Below are positions 43,740 through 52,228 of a DNA stretch of 64,000 nt, one piece after another. The position numbers and the translations under genes are program-made. Where the stretch lies: assembly GCA_016702305.1 (NCBI GenBank), contig JADJEH010000009.1, forward strand, positions 124,001-188,000. The letters run 5' to 3'. Positions within the stretch are counted from its first letter, which is position 1. Each line of letters begins with the position of its first letter. The DNA is from a bacterium (GTDB lineage Bacteria; Electryoneota; RPQS01). Below the pieces are notes generated by a model. The model worked only from the letters and a program-made list of their open reading frames with translations. It had not been told where the DNA came from and made no database searches.

Positions 43740-44393
43740 TCACCTCTTCTCCCCCACCACAGCAATCGTCTTACACAAATACTTCGGCGACACTTTCGCC
43801 AGCCACTCGGGCGACGCGTCCACGCCGCCGGGATGAATGACCTTAAGGCCTGAGGCCTCAAACAGCTTGGCGATGAACTTGTGCGTGAAGATACTCATGT
43901 GGCGCGTGTCGGCCGCGGGGCCGGGCATCTTGCCGCGCACGAGTTGACCGAGATACTCGACATGCTGAATGTTCGGCACGGTCAGCGCGACCTTGCCGCC
44001 CGGCTCAAGCACGCGTGAAATTTCATTCAGCGCATGCTCGGGAAACACCAGATGCTCAAGCACCTCAAGACACGTCACAAAATCAAAACTCGCATTGGCG
44101 AACGGCAGGCCGTCACGGTCAATGTCATTCTGCACCTTGTGATCCAACCCTTGCGCCTGCGCCAGCGCGTTCTCGGCGAAATCCGTCCCCGTCACATGCA
44201 CGCCGTCGAGTTCCTCGCGCGTGACGTGCGGCAGAAATCCGTTGCCCGTCCCGATATCCAGCCAGCGCTTCGGCTGATGCTTAACGACGTGTTCATGCGC
44301 AAAGCGAAAGCGCCCGCGCAACTGATACGTATGCGCGCGCGCTTCGAGACGGTCGTCCCACGATTGCGAATTAAGAGTCTTGAGATCGGGCAC
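43740..44393 (-). CDS. Class I SAM-dependent methyltransferase (UbiG/COQ5-like)
   Basis: 217 residues with motif I WLDIGTGNGFLP and the acidic end of strand 2 (VTGTDFAENAL); motif IV is VTCLEVLEHL. This is the common Methyltransf_11 type, which methylates small molecules, often sugars or lipids, in surface polysaccharide loci. The GTG start lies three bases after the rmlC stop on the minus strand, with no independent ribosome site, so translation is probably coupled. The specific substrate is unknown. Confidence 0.85.
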   Translation of the reverse strand: MPDLKTLNSQSWDDRLEARAHTYQLRGRFRFAHEHVVKHQPKRWLDIGTGNGFLPHVTREELDGVHVTGTDFAENALAQAQGLDHKVQNDIDRDGLPFANASFDFVTCLEVLEHLVFPEHALNEISRVLEPGGKVALTVPNIQHVEYLGQLVRGKMPGPAADTRHMSIFTHKFIAKLFEASGLKVIHPGGVDASPEWLAKVSPKYLCKTIAVVGEKR

Positions 44394-44396
44394 GGT

Positions 44397-44852
44397 CTAT
44401 TTAAACACAATATCCCAGTTGTACGGAATCTTCGGATCGTCGTGCGCAGCTCGGTGTTCGTCGGGATTCTGATAGTCATAAAGCTGGTCGGGGCAATTCA
44501 CCACGACGCTCTCGTGCTCGCTGATGCACTTCCAGCCGTGATAAACGCCCGGCGGAATCACGATCAGCATCGGATTGTACTCGCCCACGAAAAACTCGTT
44601 GACTTCGCCCTTCGTCGGCGAATCGTCCCGCGCGTCGAACAGCACGACCTTGACCATGCCCTTGACGCACGTCATTTGATCGGACTGCTTCTTATGAAAG
44701 TGCCACGCCTTGACCACGCCGGGGTAGTTGGTGGTCATGTACACCTGCGCGATGGTCAGATAGTCGGGATCATCGCATCGCAAAATTTCCATCAAGCGGC
44801 CCCGTTCGTCGGGCATCAGCCGCAATTTCTTCGTAACAACGCCTTGAATCAT
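44397..44852 (-). CDS. rmlC: dTDP-4-dehydrorhamnose 3,5-epimerase family protein
   Basis: Cupin-fold epimerase of the RmlC family, 151 residues, some 30 shorter than typical RmlC. Conserved blocks: AWHFHKKQSDQMTCVKG (with the likely catalytic His), FDARDDSP, IPPGVYHGWKC and YQNPDEHR. RmlC makes dTDP-4-keto-rhamnose ready for RmlD. The short length resembles WxcM/QdtA-type 3,4-ketoisomerases, so this could instead isomerise a related keto sugar; presence of rmlA, B and D nearby favours RmlC. Confidence 0.8.
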   Translation of the reverse strand: MIQGVVTKKLRLMPDERGRLMEILRCDDPDYLTIAQVYMTTNYPGVVKAWHFHKKQSDQMTCVKGMVKVVLFDARDDSPTKGEVNEFFVGEYNPMLIVIPPGVYHGWKCISEHESVVVNCPDQLYDYQNPDEHRAAHDDPKIPYNWDIVFK

Positions 44853-44868
44853 GTGTCAGTTTCGGAAG

Positions 44869-45591
44869 TTAGGGTTTCTGCAGAATGAAAATGTTCTCGT
44901 TGCGCCAACTGCGTTGTTCCACAACGCGCAGCGGCAGCGTTTCGGACAGCCGGGCGATGAACGCGGCAAAGTCCGCGCACGTCCAGCAGTGAAAGTGGAT
45001 TGAGTAGTCGGCGGCTTCAAGCTCGGCGGCGAATCTCTCGGCGTCCGTGCCCGACCGGTCCTGCACAAGCGTCGCCCACTCCATATAGTGCTGCAGGCGT
45101 GAATGCTGCGGCCCATCCTGATGATCGGCGAGCAGATGCTCCCACGTCGTGGGCGTGCGTTTGTGGTCGAAGGTCTTCGTCAGCTCGGGCACGGCCAGGT
45201 AGATGACGCCGCCGCGTTTGAGTTTCGCGCAGAACGTCTTCAGCGTCCCGATCGGGTCCTGCGTGTGCTCGATGACATGATTGGCGATCAGGAAATCAAG
45301 CGCTTCATCGCGCACGCAGGCCATGGTTTCGCCATCGGCCACGAACGACACGTGCAAAGGGCGTCCGGCGTGCTCCGGGTAGTGTTCCAGAAGCTGACTC
45401 GGAGTCATGCGGTCGAGATAATACGCACGCGCGCCGCGCGGCAGAAACAGCGGCAGATCCAGCGCGCCGACTTCCACTCCGACTCCCCGCAAGTGCCGTA
45501 ACGCGATCTGATAGCGCAAACTCACCAAACGTCGCGCCGCACGCTCGAACTCAGGGTGGGAGCGCGCCACACGTTTCAGCAGAGCGATCAT
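44869..45591 (-). CDS. Class I SAM-dependent methyltransferase, second copy
   Basis: 240 residues from ATG 45591, which overlaps the rmlD stop by four bases (ATGA). Features of a Methyltransf_11-type fold: VGALDLPLFLPRGARAYYLD, then IANHVIEHTQDPIG and LKRGGVIYLAVPE. The canonical glycine-rich motif I is divergent (VGVEVGALDL). It is probably a glycan methyltransferase, given the setting between rmlD and rmlC. Gene number 2 of a presumed rmlD-MT-rmlC-MT chain. Confidence 0.75.
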   Translation of the reverse strand: MIALLKRVARSHPEFERAARRLVSLRYQIALRHLRGVGVEVGALDLPLFLPRGARAYYLDRMTPSQLLEHYPEHAGRPLHVSFVADGETMACVRDEALDFLIANHVIEHTQDPIGTLKTFCAKLKRGGVIYLAVPELTKTFDHKRTPTTWEHLLADHQDGPQHSRLQHYMEWATLVQDRSGTDAERFAAELEAADYSIHFHCWTCADFAAFIARLSETLPLRVVEQRSWRNENIFILQKP

Positions 45592-46427
45592 CCGCGCAAA
45601 TAGTCCTTCAACCCTTGTTCCCACGTCGGCATGTCGTTGCCCAGCGCAAGATCATAGAGCATCGCGGAAAGCTGCGAATTCTTGGGGCGCGGTGCGGGAC
45701 GGGGAAAATCGGCGGTCGTGCACGGCAGAATCGGCGTGGTGACGCCGCGCAATTCCAGCGCCTTTTTCGCCAAGTCGTACCACGTCGTGACGCCGCGATT
45801 CGTGATGTGGTACGTTCCGAAGGCGCCGCTCTCTGACAAGCGCAGCAGTTCCGGCACGAGATCCGTGACAAACGTCGGCGATCCAAATTGATCATTGACG
45901 ACGCGCAGCTCATCGCGCTCGCGCGCCAGCTTCAAAATGGTCTCGATGAAGTTCGGTCCGTGCTTGCCGATCAGCCACGAAACGCGCACGATGTAGTGCC
46001 ATTGCGAGAGTTGCCGCACGAAACACTCGCCGGCATACTTCGACTTGCCATAGACACTCTGCGGGTTCGCGGCGTCCCATTCGTCGTATGCGCCCTCTTT
46101 CGTGCCGTCAAAAATGTAGTCGGTCGAAATGTATAGCATCGGCACGCCGAGCGACTCGGCGGCCAGCGCGACATTTTGCGTGCCGATGGCGTTCACGCGC
46201 ATGGCGGTCGCGATTTCCGTTTCGCACTGATCCACCTTGGTGAAGGCGGCGCAATGAAAAATGAACTCGGGATCCGCTTCGCCGATCAGACCGAGTAGAC
46301 GCTCGCGGCTGGTGATATCGCCGTCGGGCAGATCTACGCCGACGACTTCATCCCCCTGATCTTCGCAGGCCAGCGACAGTTCGCTGCCCAGCATGCCGAG
46401 GTTTCCAGTGATAAGAACTTTGCGCAT
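45588..46427 (-). CDS. rmlD: dTDP-4-dehydrorhamnose reductase
   Basis: Final step of dTDP-L-rhamnose synthesis: NAD(P)H reduction of the 4-keto group. 279 residues. Rossmann loop ITGNLGMLGSEL, ISTDYIFDG, and the YGKSKYAGE Tyr/Lys pair are intact. The stop overlaps the following methyltransferase start. It is separated from the SIMPL gene by 108 bases with two small hairpins. Confidence 0.94.
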   Translation of the reverse strand: MRKVLITGNLGMLGSELSLACEDQGDEVVGVDLPDGDITSRERLLGLIGEADPEFIFHCAAFTKVDQCETEIATAMRVNAIGTQNVALAAESLGVPMLYISTDYIFDGTKEGAYDEWDAANPQSVYGKSKYAGECFVRQLSQWHYIVRVSWLIGKHGPNFIETILKLARERDELRVVNDQFGSPTFVTDLVPELLRLSESGAFGTYHITNRGVTTWYDLAKKALELRGVTTPILPCTTADFPRPAPRPKNSQLSAMLYDLALGNDMPTWEQGLKDYLRG

Positions 46428-46437
46428 TCTGTATTTC

Positions 46438-46456
46438 CCCCCGCAACATGCGGGGG
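46438..46456. repeat. Hairpin upstream of rmlD
   Basis: CCCCCGC-AACAT-GCGGGGG, just before the rmlD start. Its G and C runs recall those of the lysS leader hairpin. Confidence 0.5.
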
Positions 46457-46519
46457 AATAAAGGGGGGTTGTTTAGCGAGATCGAAACCGTTAAGCGTTA
46501 CGCGCTAGCGGCAATGGGT

Positions 46520-46535
46520 CCAGCGTTCACGCTGG
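46520..46535 (-). repeat. Hairpin directly after the SIMPL stop
   Basis: CCAGCG-TTCA-CGCTGG adjoins the SIMPL stop codon. There is no T-run; transcription may continue into rmlD. Confidence 0.45.
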
Positions 46536-47267
46536 TTAGTCGAGAGAGTAACTTGCTTTGACGACCGCCGTGATATCTTTTTCTTTCGACGACGTGTCGT
46601 AGTAGCCGTAGTCGGATACGTCGGTGGAGTTGCGCGGTGTGACTTGAAAAACGCCCATCTTGGCGTCGCGCAATTCACCGAGTTTGCTGTCGGACGATTC
46701 AGCCATCACGCGGGCGCGTTCGGTGGCGTCTTTCATCGCTTCACCGAGCATCTCGATCCGTAGATCGGCGAGCTTGGTGTAAAGGTACTGCGCGCCCCAG
46801 CCGGTGAACGGCACGCCTTCGCTGATCAACTGATCGGATTTCTTGATCAGCTCTTCGATGGCATCCACGCGCGGCGAGCGAATTTCAAACGTCTGATTGA
46901 CACGATAACCGAGGATGCGGCCCGTGAAGTAGCCGCTCTGGTTGTATTCCTGAATCTGCTCGCTGGAGACGGGCTTCATCGTGACTTCGGCGCCCGGCAC
47001 GCTGTTGTCGGCGAAGAACTTTTGCACGCGCGCGGCATGCACCTGCACAGCCTTGTAGGCGTCCTGCTGCGTGTTCTCTTGCGCGGTGACATTGCCCGAC
47101 CACACGATCAAGTCCGCCACGATGGGCCGCTTGGCCGAACCGGTGACGGAGATCATATCTCCGGCCTTGCGCATCTCGACCATCTTGATGCCCAAGATAA
47201 ATGCCGCAGCCACAATCGCAATCGCGATAAAAAACAGGCCGCCGTTGGTATCGTTTTTTTCAGACAT
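46536..47267 (-). CDS. SIMPL-domain (DUF541) protein
   Basis: 243 residues with an N-terminal membrane anchor or signal (GGLFFIAIAIVAAAFILGIKM) and the SIMPL/DUF541 domain (ISVTGSAKRPIVADLIVWSGNVTA). The family is periplasmic or surface located; members such as BP26 form channel-like oligomers and YggE lowers oxidative stress. Function here is unknown. It starts two bases after the hicB stop, so it probably belongs to the rmlA-hicAB transcript. Confidence 0.88.
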   Translation of the reverse strand: MSEKNDTNGGLFFIAIAIVAAAFILGIKMVEMRKAGDMISVTGSAKRPIVADLIVWSGNVTAQENTQQDAYKAVQVHAARVQKFFADNSVPGAEVTMKPVSSEQIQEYNQSGYFTGRILGYRVNQTFEIRSPRVDAIEELIKKSDQLISEGVPFTGWGAQYLYTKLADLRIEMLGEAMKDATERARVMAESSDSKLGELRDAKMGVFQVTPRNSTDVSDYGYYDTSSKEKDITAVVKASYSLD

Positions 47268-47269
47268 GG

Positions 47270-47587
47270 TTAGCGGGAGCTATAGGTACGAGTGTTAGTT
47301 TTGCGTCGCCGCGGCGCGGGCGGGCCCGGCACTTCAGCCATGCGCTTTTTCGCTTCAGCCTGAGTGGGCACTTCAAGGCGCATGATGACGGCGCTCGAAG
47401 TGGTCTTTGGAATCTTCAATCCGTCTTCACGCGTGCCGTCAATGTGAAGCTGCATCGCTTCCATCATGTTTTGCTCGACTTCGGCGCGGGTCTTGCCGGT
47501 AGAACCCACTCCAGGCAAGTCAGGGCAATAGGCCGAGAAGTTGCTTTGGCCACTTTCAATGACGATCAGAAAGTTCTGGTATTTCAT
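47270..47587 (-). CDS. hicB: HicB-type antitoxin
   Basis: 105 residues. The N-terminal HicB fold is clear (FLIVIESGQSNFSAYCPDLPGV, then EQNMMEAMQLHI), which binds and blocks HicA. The C-terminal tail is rich in Arg, Lys and Pro, and no ordinary ribbon-helix-helix or HTH DNA-binding motif could be seen, which is unusual for operon autoregulation. Its ATG overlaps the hicA stop by four bases. It lies inside the rhamnose operon. Confidence 0.9.
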   Translation of the reverse strand: MKYQNFLIVIESGQSNFSAYCPDLPGVGSTGKTRAEVEQNMMEAMQLHIDGTREDGLKIPKTTSSAVIMRLEVPTQAEAKKRMAEVPGPPAPRRRKTNTRTYSSR

Positions 47588-47781
47588 TTCAACCCCGCTT
47601 GTTCAAGGATACTTCCGTAGGTTTTCGGGTGAAGCACATCGTTTTCATGCCCCGGAATCGTGACGCGTCCTGATTTGGTTGGATGCTTGTACTGACGATG
47701 ACTGCCCACGAATTTCACAAGCCGCCAACCGTCATTCTCCACAATCTTGATTGCGTCACGGACGCGGAAACGCGGCGGCAT
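47584..47781 (-). CDS. hicA: HicA-type mRNA interferase toxin
   Basis: 65-residue double-stranded-RNA-binding-fold toxin that cuts mRNA and stops growth when HicB is lost. The signature is clear: VENDGWRLVKFVGSHRQYKHP with the catalytic His in GSHRQ, then RVTIPGHENDVL and a C-terminal YGSILEQAGL. Toxin precedes antitoxin, the usual hicAB order, with an ATGA overlap. It starts only 3 bases after the rmlA stop, so it is embedded in that operon. Confidence 0.94.
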   Translation of the reverse strand: MPPRFRVRDAIKIVENDGWRLVKFVGSHRQYKHPTKSGRVTIPGHENDVLHPKTYGSILEQAGLK

Positions 47782-47784
47782 GTC

Positions 47785-48531
47785 CTAAAACCAAAACTCC
47801 TTCAATTCCGGCTTAACCTGCTCCGCAACGAGTCTCGACGCGCGATACAGTGACGGGAACGTCCCCGCATCCGTCCACCAGCCGTCGATGGTCGAAGAGG
47901 TCAGCGTGCCTTCGCGCAAGTAGGCGTTGTTGACGTCGGTGATTTCCAGTTCGCCGCGCGCGGAGGGCTTCAGCGTCGAGATGATTTCATAGACGTGCGC
48001 ATCGTACATGTACACGCCAATCACGGCGAGGTTGGACTTCGGCGCGCGCGGTTTTTCTTCGATGGACAGCACATTGCCGTTGTCGGCCACTTCGGCGACG
48101 CCAAAACGATGCGGGTCGTGGACCTCCTTCAGGAGAATCTTCGCGCCCTTGCCCTGCGCCTTGAACTGATCCACATGCGCCTTGATGGGATTCTCGAGAA
48201 TGTTGTCGCCGAGAATCACACAGATCGCGTCATCGCCCGTGAATTCACGCGCGAGCCGGAGTGCATCGGCAATTCCGCCTTCGCCTTCCTGATAGGCATA
48301 GTTAATCCGCTTCAGGCCGAAGGCCTTGCCGTTGCCGAGCAGATTGAGAAAGTCACCCGCGTATTGTCCGCCGGTGACGACAACGATTTCAGTGATCCCC
48401 GCGTCCACGAGCGTCTGAATCGGGAAATAGATCATCGGCCGGTCATAGACAGGCAGCAGATGCTTGTTAGTGATCTTGGTCAGGGGCAGCATGCGCGTGC
48501 CCAAACCGCCGGCAAGGATAACGCCTTTCAT
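47785..48531 (-). CDS. rmlA: Glucose-1-phosphate thymidylyltransferase
   Basis: Makes dTDP-glucose from dTTP and glucose 1-phosphate, the first step to dTDP-rhamnose. 248 residues, the shorter form. The nucleotide-binding start KGVILAGGLGTRMLPLT, the EGEGGIADALRLA block and the GDNIL and KSNLAVIGVYMYD segments are typical. No Shine-Dalgarno is evident. hicA follows 3 bases after the stop. A 114-base AT-rich spacer separates it from the gene upstream. Confidence 0.94.
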   Translation of the reverse strand: MKGVILAGGLGTRMLPLTKITNKHLLPVYDRPMIYFPIQTLVDAGITEIVVVTGGQYAGDFLNLLGNGKAFGLKRINYAYQEGEGGIADALRLAREFTGDDAICVILGDNILENPIKAHVDQFKAQGKGAKILLKEVHDPHRFGVAEVADNGNVLSIEEKPRAPKSNLAVIGVYMYDAHVYEIISTLKPSARGELEITDVNNAYLREGTLTSSTIDGWWTDAGTFPSLYRASRLVAEQVKPELKEFWF

Positions 48532-48590
48532 AGGAATCTGGAGAGGGGGTTATGTGAAGGGGGAATTTGTAAATGAAAAGTCATAAGTCT

Positions 48591-48633
48591 GAAGTCAAAA
48601 AACAGAACGAAGTCGCAATTTGGTTTTGACTTC
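48591..48633 (-). terminator. Inverted repeat after the small membrane gene
   Basis: GAAGTCAAAA (48591-48600) and TTTTGACTTC (48624-48633) match perfectly over a 23-base loop. The T-rich arm makes a terminator possible, but the loop is large. Confidence 0.4.
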
Positions 48634-48645
48634 TGATTCTTGATT

Positions 48646-49077
48646 TCATACTTTTGCTCTGATCTCCTGCCCGCGCACAATCACAAACGCGACGAGCGCG
48701 ACGAGGAAGAAGACCAGCAGGGCCCAGGCGATGCCCTGAATCGTGCCGATGACGGTGCGGTAGATTTCGAGCGTCCAGGTTTCGTCGTTCAGGACGGGCG
48801 GCACCCATTCGGGCTCTTTGTCGCCATCGGGTTTGGTCTGCTCGATCCAGTGTCCTTGTGCGCCGGGGACATACTGCTCAATCTTGTAAAGATTGACGCC
48901 GGAGCTGATCCCCACCACGATGACGGCGAAGATGATGTACCGCTGCCAGGCCGTGGAAATCTCGTCGTGCATGATGCGTGCGAGAATTCCGCCGACGGAT
49001 TTACGAAAAAGCAGCGCCACCGTAAAACTGGTGGCCAGCGAGGTCAGGAGCGTGGCAAAGAGAAGCGAGAAGAACAT
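48646..49077 (-). CDS. Small membrane protein, unknown
   Basis: 143 residues with about three hydrophobic helices (FSLLFATLLTSLATSFTVAL, RYIIFAVIVVGISSGVNLY and the C-terminal LLVFFLVALVAFVIVRG) and a polar loop rich in Pro and acidic residues between the last two. No family was recognised. The gene follows 49088-49519 with a 10-base gap, so the two may be an operon. Confidence 0.6.
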   Translation of the reverse strand: MFFSLLFATLLTSLATSFTVALLFRKSVGGILARIMHDEISTAWQRYIIFAVIVVGISSGVNLYKIEQYVPGAQGHWIEQTKPDGDKEPEWVPPVLNDETWTLEIYRTVIGTIQGIAWALLVFFLVALVAFVIVRGQEIRAKV

Positions 49078-49087
49078 GGCCTATCCC

Positions 49088-49519
49088 CTAATAGTGCAAA
49101 TCACCGGCGACCAACGCGCCCGGTTCGACATACGGCCCGCTGAGGACCATGCGCCGGGTATGGTCGTCAATGTCGTCGAGATAGAAGCTCCACTCGCGGT
49201 GGTCTTCGGGTTTCAAACCCTGTTCGACAATGCGCACGCGTTTAATCAGGTCGAGGTCTTCTTTGGGAACTCGGTAGCGCGGCAGGATGACCCCGAGCAC
49301 GTAGACCGTCTTGCTGGCCGACTCCTGAATGATGAGACACTTGCGGTCGGACACCTGACCGTACCCCCATCCATCGGCGGCGTACGCGCGAATCGAGGCT
49401 TCGGGCCGCGACAGGTAGATGTTAAGTCGGCAAGTATTCTCAGAAATGCGACCGAGCACAAGGCCTCCGGGGTGACCGACAGGGCGGGCAAACAGTGCTT
49501 CACGAATCTGACACAGCAA
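49088..49519 (-). CDS. Hypothetical soluble protein
   Basis: 143 residues without membrane helices or recognised motifs. The end (ALVAGDLHY) and aromatic, acidic composition suggest a small soluble fold. The only start supported is TTG 49519, without a clear ribosome site; an internal start is possible. The divergent neighbour on the plus strand begins 110 bases away. Confidence 0.55.
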   Translation of the reverse strand: MLCQIREALFARPVGHPGGLVLGRISENTCRLNIYLSRPEASIRAYAADGWGYGQVSDRKCLIIQESASKTVYVLGVILPRYRVPKEDLDLIKRVRIVEQGLKPEDHREWSFYLDDIDDHTRRMVLSGPYVEPGALVAGDLHY

Positions 49520-49629
49520 GTCGTAAAGGTACGGTTTTCTCGCTGGAGAGTCAAGCTAACTCCCTCGGTTTCTTAAGGTTGGGTGTTGATTCGCTTGCAT
49601 TTCCGGGTCGGGAAAGCTACCTTGTGAAG

Positions 49630-50472
49630 ATGACAAAGCAGCATTTCTATTTGATCGGGCCGGGCGCCGTCGGCAAGGTGTTGGCGCGGCGGCTGGTCGG
49701 CGCCGGTTGGACTTGCGCCGGGGTTTGCGGCCGGGGAAGTTCGGCCGGGCGCAGGCTGGCAAAGGAATTGGGCGGGCCGTACGTCTCCTCGGTGGGGGAG
49801 ATTCGTTTGGGTCACGGGGTGATTCTGCTGGCGGTGGGGACGGGACAGATCGCACCGCTGGCCAAGGAGTTAGCGCGGCTGGACCTCGCCTGGTCCCGCA
49901 TTGCAGTTCTGCACCACAGTGGAACGCTCGACACCACCCCTCTGGCTCCCTTGGCTCGGCTCGGAGCGACCGTGGCGGCCTGCCATCCGTTCATGACCTT
50001 TCCTCGCTTTGCAGGCCAAGTCGGCGCGGGCACAAAGGAAGACTTGTATGACCCGCGGTTTCCCTTGTTCTTTGGGATAGACGGCGACGAGCGCGGCTTA
50101 AGAACCTGTCGCAAGGTTGTCAAAGCCTGTAATGGCAAGAGCTTAGTCGTACGTGGTGGCGACCGAGTGGCCTATCATGCGGCGGCGGTTTTGGCTTGCA
50201 CTCTGTTGGGGGCAAACATAGCGTTGGCGACCGAGGTACTCAAGAAAGTCGGAATCTCGGAAAAACCGGCCCTTGATGCGGTCATGGCGATTGCCCAAGA
50301 AACATTGCGGAACTTTGCCGAGTATGGAATGGGCAGGTCGTGGACCGGCCCGGCTGTACGGGGGGACAAGAAGACAGTCACAGCACATGTGCGGGCGATG
50401 AGCAAGCTCGACCGGGACGCGGGCCGGGTGTACCGCGTGCTGGCGGATTGGGTGATGCAACATAAGAAGTGA
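49630..50472 (+). CDS. Rossmann-like DUF2520 protein
   Basis: 280 residues from ATG 49630. The N-terminal NAD(P)-like loop is GPGAVGKVLARRL. The middle has a hydrophobic strand HGVILLAVGTGQI and HHSGTLDTTPLAPL; the C-terminal helical part (KVVKACNGKSLVV) completes the DUF2520 family layout. Members resemble ketopantoate reductases and 3-hydroxyacyl dehydrogenases, with no proven substrate. GTG 49624 is an alternative start. Confidence 0.82.
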   Translation: MTKQHFYLIGPGAVGKVLARRLVGAGWTCAGVCGRGSSAGRRLAKELGGPYVSSVGEIRLGHGVILLAVGTGQIAPLAKELARLDLAWSRIAVLHHSGTLDTTPLAPLARLGATVAACHPFMTFPRFAGQVGAGTKEDLYDPRFPLFFGIDGDERGLRTCRKVVKACNGKSLVVRGGDRVAYHAAAVLACTLLGANIALATEVLKKVGISEKPALDAVMAIAQETLRNFAEYGMGRSWTGPAVRGDKKTVTAHVRAMSKLDRDAGRVYRVLADWVMQHKK

Positions 50473-50485
50473 GTTTGTCGGTCAG

Positions 50486-51355
50486 ATGGACATGGACCGA
50501 CCCAACCTCTTCCTCCGGATTCTCAGGAATCCCCTCACCCGCATCATTCTCGGCATGGTCATGGTGGCCCTGCCGATTGCGGGGGTGCTCGAGCTGGCCA
50601 ATCAATACGGCGAGCCGCGCGGCCTCACCGACCTCGACATTTTCGAATTGGTCAGCAACAGCCTGGGAATTCTCTGCGGCTTCGCGGGCTATCTACTCTT
50701 TGTCAGGCTAATCGAATGGCGTTGGCCGCGGGAAATCTCGCTGTTCGGGTTCTTTCCCGAGTTCGGCAAGGGGCTGGCGCTCGGCGCAGTGTTGTTCTCC
50801 GGGACGATGCTCTTATTGTGGCTCTTCGGGCACTATGATTGGACCGGAGCGAACTCTGTGACCGTGCTCTCGGCGGCCTTCAGTGCCGCCATTGCGGGGT
50901 TCTTTGAAGAACTGCTGGTACGCGGCGTGATCTACCGGATTCTGGAAGAGTCGCTCGGCACGTGGATCGCACTTGCACTCTCAGCGGTGTTGTTCGGTCT
51001 CGCGCACGTCGCCAATCCGAATGCCACTGCTATCGCGACAATTGCCGTTGCGCTCGAAGCGGGCTTGCTGCTCGCTGCGGCGTATTCGTTGACGGGCCGC
51101 TTGTGGTTTGCCACGGGCCTGCACTGCGCATGGAATTTCACACAGGGCGGCATCTTCGGCCTGCCGGTCTCCGGCCATCCGATGACAGGCCTGTTAGTCG
51201 GCACCGTCAGCGGCCCCACATGGATTTCCGGCGGCGAATTCGGCGTCGAAGCCTCACTCATCGCGGTGCTCGTGTGCATGACAGCGACGGTGTTCATCTT
51301 GCGGCTCGTCGTCAAGCGCGGGTTGGTGGTGAAGCCATGGTGGAGAACTAGTTAG
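50486..51355 (+). CDS. CPBP-family intramembrane metalloprotease
   Basis: 289 residues with about eight hydrophobic helices. The CPBP/Abi motifs are present: AGFFEELLVRGVIYR (Glu-Glu and Arg), FGLAHVANP (His) and HCAWNFTQGG (His and Asn). Members are CAAX-type proteases and include bacteriocin-immunity proteins. The target is unknown. Two ATG codons in a row-like MDMD repeat start the gene; no strong ribosome site. A palindrome begins 6 bases after its stop. Confidence 0.88.
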   Translation: MDMDRPNLFLRILRNPLTRIILGMVMVALPIAGVLELANQYGEPRGLTDLDIFELVSNSLGILCGFAGYLLFVRLIEWRWPREISLFGFFPEFGKGLALGAVLFSGTMLLLWLFGHYDWTGANSVTVLSAAFSAAIAGFFEELLVRGVIYRILEESLGTWIALALSAVLFGLAHVANPNATAIATIAVALEAGLLLAAAYSLTGRLWFATGLHCAWNFTQGGIFGLPVSGHPMTGLLVGTVSGPTWISGGEFGVEASLIAVLVCMTATVFILRLVVKRGLVVKPWWRTS

Positions 51356-51361
51356 CCCTGG

Positions 51362-51380
51362 GTCCGGCCTCTGGCCGGAC
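51362..51380. repeat. Short palindrome GTCCGGCC-N3-GGCCGGAC
   Basis: GTCCGGCC-TCT-GGCCGGAC, perfect stem, 6 bases after the CPBP stop. Flanks CCTGG before and AAC after match the copy near 41236. Confidence 0.75.
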
Positions 51381-51703
51381 AACGCCAACAACAATTTCAC
51401 GCCCTTGTCATTCTGAACAAAGGCTCGGCGCAGTGAAGGATAACTGTTAAAACATCGCAGCGCAGCGCTCAACTCCGCCGTAGCGCCCAGCTTGCTGGGC
51501 AAGAACCCCCGAGAAGAATCACGAATTCCTAGTACCCATTTCAAAGACATCGGAAGAGTACTTTGATATGAACCATCCAAATCTTCAAGACCAAGAAGCT
51601 GCTTTGATGGCAAGATTCCGACTTGCTCACGCGAATGAGAACTATCTGAACTTCATTCTCGCGGCGGCATCCGCCGCGGATGCCCCTTGTCGTGTGCCAC
51701 GTC

Positions 51704-51722
51704 GTCCGGCCCAAGGCCGGAC
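51704..51722. repeat. Short palindrome GTCCGGCC-N3-GGCCGGAC
   Basis: GTCCGGCC-CAA-GGCCGGAC, then CTA, ending 29 bases before the DUF2975 GTG start. Position relative to the start codon is almost that of the porX copy. Confidence 0.75.
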
Positions 51723-51751
51723 CTAGGTTCTAATCTCGAACATCGCACTTC

Positions 51752-52228
51752 GTGACCAAACCCTCCACAATCTTCCTGCAAATCACCATCGTACTCGCCG
51801 CCATTGGTGCGCTGGCATTTCTGATTTGGGAACCGCGTATGGAGGGCGTGAATGCGCACGCCACGAATTGGGAGATGTACTCCGATCCGTTCATTCTGTT
51901 GGTTTATGCGGGATCACTTCCGTTCTTCTATGCGTTGTATCAAGCCTTCAAATTGCTCGGGCACGTTCGCCAAGACCGAGTCTTCACGCTAAACTCCGCA
52001 AAGGCCCTGCGCACGATCAAGTATTGCGCATTTTCCATAATCGGTTTTGTCATCGTCGAAGAGATCACCATCATGCTGAATCACGGCGATGATGATGCCG
52101 CCGGAGCCATGATGCTGGGTGTCATGATTATTTTTTGTTCGATTGTAGTGGCCGTAGTGGCGAACATGTTTGAGAAGTTGGTACAGAATACCATTGCGGC
52201 GAGCCCGGCCGGGCTGCAGAAGCCTTAA
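51752..52228 (+). CDS. DUF2975-type small membrane protein
   Basis: 158 residues with four hydrophobic helices (IFLQITIVLAAIGALAFLIW, FILLVYAGSLPFFYALYQAF, YCAFSIIGFVIVEEITIML, MMLGVMIIFCSIVVAVVANMFEKLVQ). The pattern of a long first loop with a C-terminal NMFEKLVQ matches DUF2975 proteins, which often pair with a small HTH gene; none is present here. The GTG start has no clear ribosome site. Palindromes of one family flank the gene on both sides (51704 and 52437). Confidence 0.72.
   Translation: MTKPSTIFLQITIVLAAIGALAFLIWEPRMEGVNAHATNWEMYSDPFILLVYAGSLPFFYALYQAFKLLGHVRQDRVFTLNSAKALRTIKYCAFSIIGFVIVEEITIMLNHGDDDAAGAMMLGVMIIFCSIVVAVVANMFEKLVQNTIAASPAGLQKP

Larger units (their letters stand above)
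51356..51751. other. Palindrome-rich region between CPBP protease and DUF2975 gene
   Basis: About 400 bases with no supported gene. It contains two copies of the GTCCGGCC palindrome, a GCCCAGC-TT-GCTGGGC hairpin (51485-51500) and a GGCATCC-GCCGC-GGATGCC hairpin (51666-51684). A segment near 51404-51431 reads CATTCTGAACAAAGG, similar to short dispersed repeats seen in other bacteria; that comparison is from memory only. Confidence 0.6.

Noticed and set aside
51356..51751. Region examined for an insertion sequence or attachment site because of its hairpins
   Set aside because: No transposase remnant, terminal inverted repeats or target duplication could be seen.
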